This document shows, piece by piece, positions 9,122 to 11,070 of a DNA stretch of 11,070 nucleotides (position 1 is its first letter; each line of letters begins with the position of its first letter). The DNA is from Thermotoga sp. 4484_232 (GTDB lineage Bacteria; Thermotogota; Thermotogae; Thermotogales; Thermotogaceae). The notes below the pieces were generated by a model that worked only from the letters and a program-made list of their open reading frames with translations, was not told the origin of the DNA and did not search any database. A program made the translations under genes and the position numbers. The DNA is taken from contig MZGO01000034.1 in assembly GCA_002084985.1 (NCBI GenBank), positions 1 through 11,070 on the forward strand, read 5' to 3'.

Positions 9122-9423
9122 CTCTCACAGATGGGATAAACATCACGGCCTTCCCTCCATTCATACCCGCAACCGATCTGACAAATGTTTTCAAAGATCT
9201 CGTTGAGGATCTCAAAGTGAGAAGATCTTCAAAATTGATGGAAACTGTGGCCAGGATATCCTGCAAATATGCTATAAAATCCGGTATGAACGTTGGCTTT
9301 GAAGAAATCATCGCCATGTATGAGAATTTAAAAAAAAAGGGAACAAATGTGTGTCCCCACGGTCGTCCCATATATTATCTCATAACTTATGACGAACTGG
9401 ATAGATTCTTTGAAAGGAAATGA

Positions 9424-10032
9424 TCACTCCTCAGAAAATTTTGCATAGGCATAAGGTATCCAGAGCATCATGAGGAATGTTGAGATGTACGGCCCAACTA
9501 CCGGTATGAAAGCGACCACGTACACGAAAATCAGCAAAACAATTGTTTGAACCAGATTTCCCCTTTTGAAGACAAAATCAAAGCTTTCTTTAATCGCCTC
9601 AGATGCTCCCATGTTTTTAACGACAACAGCGCTGGGAGAGTAAACCAACATGATGGCAAGGATCAAACCGGGTATGATGTACGCCAGAGTCCCAAGACCA
9701 ACTAGAAATCCAACCACTATGGCAACTATTGCAACGTCTATGAATTTCTCAGAAACTTTTGAAAAACTCTCGCTCAAATCTTCCTCACCGTACTCTTTAA
9801 AAAGGGTCGTTTGCCACGCAAGGAGAAAATAGGTTATTATCTCTAAAATAATAGATACAAAAAATGTAGCTGTACTAAAGCCAATACCCCAGAGTCTTCT
9901 ACCAGTGAGTCTCATAGAAACGTCCAGAATCAATTGTATGGCTAAGGCTATGAAAATAGGTACAAGTATTGTCCATTTTTCTGACAGAATTTTAAAGGGT
10001 GTTACGAGAACGTCTCCAAGATCGATTTTCAT
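9424..10032 (-). CDS. Polytopic inner-membrane protein of unknown function
   Basis: The 202-aa product has about five hydrophobic segments: roughly residues 20-38, 50-72, 98-135 (long enough for two spans, with GFLVGLGTLAYIIPGLILAIML) and 163-192, which includes a central proline-glycine turn. The short N-terminus (MKIDLGDVLVTPFKILSEKW) and the EAIKESFDFVFKRGN segment before the last spans are typical of small uncharacterised membrane families in which a conserved cytoplasmic helix precedes the final spans. I cannot name the family, and no catalytic motif is visible. The start at 10032 is preceded by AGGGGGAATAGGT, and its own extended -10 promoter lies further upstream, so it can be expressed separately from ligA, which runs in the same direction 52 bases upstream. 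Its stop codon abuts that of mutL. The frame is undamaged. Confidence 0.85.
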   Translation of the reverse strand: MKIDLGDVLVTPFKILSEKWTILVPIFIALAIQLILDVSMRLTGRRLWGIGFSTATFFVSIILEIITYFLLAWQTTLFKEYGEEDLSESFSKVSEKFIDVAIVAIVVGFLVGLGTLAYIIPGLILAIMLVYSPSAVVVKNMGASEAIKESFDFVFKRGNLVQTIVLLIFVYVVAFIPVVGPYISTFLMMLWIPYAYAKFSEE

Positions 10033-10052
10033 ACCTATTCCCCCTTTTTGAC

Positions 10053-10082
10053 TTTTGAAAGATTATACCATTCTTTTCAAAA
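10053..10082 (-). promoter_or_regulatory. Extended -10 promoter inside an inverted repeat
   Basis: On the - strand TGGTATAAT (10070-10062) is a perfect extended -10 element. No good -35 is found at the proper distance, which an extended -10 can tolerate. Transcription would begin near 10055, giving a leader of about 23 bases to the membrane-protein gene. The element is flanked by the inverted repeat TTTTGAAA (10053-10060) and TTTCAAAA (10075-10082) with 14 bases between the arms. That arrangement could be an operator for a dimeric repressor. A ligA terminator is less likely, since no T run follows on the - strand. Confidence 0.65.
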
Positions 10083-10084
10083 AA

Positions 10085-11070
10085 TCACGTACCTTTAACC
10101 ACGTTCATTACCTTCCGAAGATTTACATTCTTCATCTTGGCCTTCTTTTCAACCATTTCAAGGAATTCCTCTTCACTTATGGTTTTTACCTTAAATCTTT
10201 TAGCTTTCTCATATTTAGAACCAGGATTTTCACCAACAATCAAGTAGTCTGTTTTTCTCGATACACTCTCACTCACTCTCCCCCCCAGTATTTCGATGAA
10301 TTCTTTCACCTGCTCCCTCGAGAAATTCTTCAAAGAACCGGTTACAACGAAGCTTAGACCTTTTAAGACATCGAGTCTTTTTTCTCTGGATTTCATGTTC
10401 ACTCCTGCCTTTTTCAATTTTTCGATTATCTCCTTAGATTTAGGGTTTCTGAAGTACTCCACGATACTTCTTGCCACCTCTTCTCCGATTCCTTCTATCT
10501 TTTTCAAACGCTCGATGGTTGCGTTGGACAGTTCCTCGAGAGAGTCGAAATTCTCTGCGAGGATCTTAGCTGTTTTTGTTCCAACCATCGGTATACCGAG
10601 TCCCGTTATCAATTTGTGAAGAGGCCTTTTCTTTGCTTCTTCTATTTCAGAGAGGAGTTTCGCTATCATTCTCTGACCGATTCCTGACCCGAGTTGAGCA
10701 AGATCGAAGGGAGTCAAATAGAAGAGATCCGCTATGTCTTTAACCAAACCTGCATCGACAAGCAAACCTGCATCGACAAGCCTCTCTATCAACTTCTCCC
10801 CAAAGCCCTCTATATCCATGGCATCTCTCGACACGAAGGTTTCAAGGGCCCTTTTTAGTTTAGCAGGGCAATGTGGATTCAAACATCTCAGCGCAACTTC
10901 TTCTGGCCTCAACTTCCCGACTTTTCCCCCACAAACAGGACATTTATCTGGAGGTTTTATCTCCTTCTCATCGCCTGTCCTGAGCTCCGGTATTGATTTC
11001 ACAACCTGCGGTATTATTCCCCCTGCTTTTTCTATGAAGACACTATCACCTATCCTTATATCTTTCTCCT
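10085..11070 (-). CDS. ligA: NAD-dependent DNA ligase LigA, C-terminal part
   Basis: LigA seals nicks during replication and repair, using NAD. The frame is open to the window edge, so the adenylation domain and start are outside; a methionine-like GTG at 11002 is internal. In order are the end of the OB fold ([21 protein letters not shown]), the four-cysteine zinc finger (CPVCGG ... [11 protein letters not shown]) and [16 protein letters not shown]. Helix-hairpin-helix repeats ([35 protein letters not shown]) follow, then a BRCT domain ([12 protein letters not shown] to [10 protein letters not shown]). An 18-bp in-frame duplication inserts six residues between the zinc finger and the first helix-hairpin-helix ([15 protein letters not shown]). 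About 20 lysine-rich residues follow the BRCT domain, a little more than I expect. The frame is intact, as expected for an essential gene, but the insertion may affect activity. Confidence 0.96.
   Translation of the reverse strand, partial: EKDIRIGDSVFIEKAGGIIPQVVKSIPELRTGDEKEIKPPDKCPVCGGKVGKLRPEEVALRCLNPHCPAKLKRALETFVSRDAMDIEGFGEKLIERLVDAGLLVDAGLVKDIADLFYLTPFDLAQLGSGIGQRMIAKLLSEIEEAKKRPLHKLITGLGIPMVGTKTAKILAENFDSLEELSNATIERLKKIEGIGEEVARSIVEYFRNPKSKEIIEKLKKAGVNMKSREKRLDVLKGLSFVVTGSLKNFSREQVKEFIEILGGRVSESVSRKTDYLIVGENPGSKYEKAKRFKVKTISEEEFLEMVEKKAKMKNVNLRKVMNVVKGT
10745..10781. repeat. 18-bp in-frame tandem duplication in ligA
   Basis: CAAACCTGCATCGACAAG occurs at 10745-10762 and again, identically, at 10763-10780, with one more matching base. 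On the coding strand it doubles the residues LVDAGL, giving [21 protein letters not shown], where relatives have one copy of the LV(D/E)AGLV segment. Confidence 0.95.

Larger units (their letters stand above)
7792..9423 (+). pseudogene. mutL: DNA mismatch repair protein MutL, broken in three places
   Basis: MutL links mismatch recognition by MutS to strand removal; versions like this one carry their own C-terminal endonuclease. The N-terminal GHKL ATPase motifs are present: KELVENSLDA (Glu29 as in E. coli), DDGEGM (from Asp58) and TFGFRGEAL (91-99). The frame stops at 8496. In the next frame DLLHEAVMEAYEELL resumes, so roughly 30-35 residues holding the conserved (Y/F)VNGR segment are missing: a deletion of about 100 bp whose length is 2 modulo 3. 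The endonuclease motif DFHAAHERLLYE (DQHAx2Ex4E type) follows and is cut by a 79-bp tandem duplication, then a 34-bp duplication shifts the frame again. The final frame keeps the family motifs ISCKYAIKSG and CPHGRP and stops at 9423. A conserved proline near residue 23 is also replaced (NISSVV). A functional protein is very unlikely. The TGA abuts the stop of the convergent gene. Confidence 0.93.

Noticed and set aside
8360..9423. Several separate small genes between 8360 and 9423
   Set aside because: All are fragments of MutL in shifted frames. Removing one copy of each duplication joins the last three into one frame.
10053..10082. Intrinsic terminator for ligA
   Set aside because: The inverted repeat is AT-rich with a long loop and is not followed by a T run on the - strand.
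11000..11002. GTG as start of a short ligase-like gene
   Set aside because: The frame upstream to the window edge encodes the conserved LigA OB-fold segment, so the codon is an internal valine.
1..11070. A defence, phage or other new multi-gene system
   Set aside because: All genes but two are recognisable housekeeping or metabolic families, and no clustered accessory proteins, integrase or toxin-antitoxin pair is visible.

Overview
The window looks like part of a chromosome from a thermophilic member of the Thermotogae. The SecA protein reads as a clear but diverged relative of the Thermotoga maritima protein as I remember it, including the same extra segment in its first nucleotide-binding domain and the lack of a C-terminal zinc tail. 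Arginine is coded almost entirely by AGA/AGG, and genes are packed with overlapping or abutting ends. The divergence suggests a relative of T. maritima rather than that species. This placement is an inference from memory.

Layout. From 1 to about 5.9 kb, a + strand cluster with almost no gaps holds the 3' part of tlyA (rRNA 2'-O-methyltransferase, frameshifted), an exported or lipoprotein gene of unknown function, secA and prfB. From 5.9 to 7.7 kb, two overlapping - strand genes follow: a carbamate kinase that has lost its C-terminus, and a regulator shaped like an NtrC-family activator but with a degraded ATPase core. From 7.8 to 9.4 kb lies mutL on the + strand, diverging from arcC. It is broken by one internal deletion and two tandem duplications, and its apparent start codon is CTG. 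From 9.4 to 11.07 kb, on the - strand, come a polytopic membrane protein with its own extended -10 promoter and, upstream of it, the 3' part of ligA (NAD-dependent DNA ligase), which carries an 18-bp in-frame tandem duplication.

The most striking feature is a mutational pattern rather than a gene system. Four two-copy tandem duplications (8, 79, 34 and 18 bp) with 0-2 bp of junction microhomology occur in 11 kb: one in tlyA, two in mutL, one in ligA. Three of the four break a reading frame. With the mutL deletion and the missing end of arcC, this suggests ongoing gene decay in a lineage without working MutL, or an assembly artefact that must be excluded. I found no CRISPR array, insertion sequence, tRNA, rRNA or phage gene. 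No stretch over 300 bases lacks a gene; the two real gaps (7708-7791 and 10033-10084) are described in the entries.
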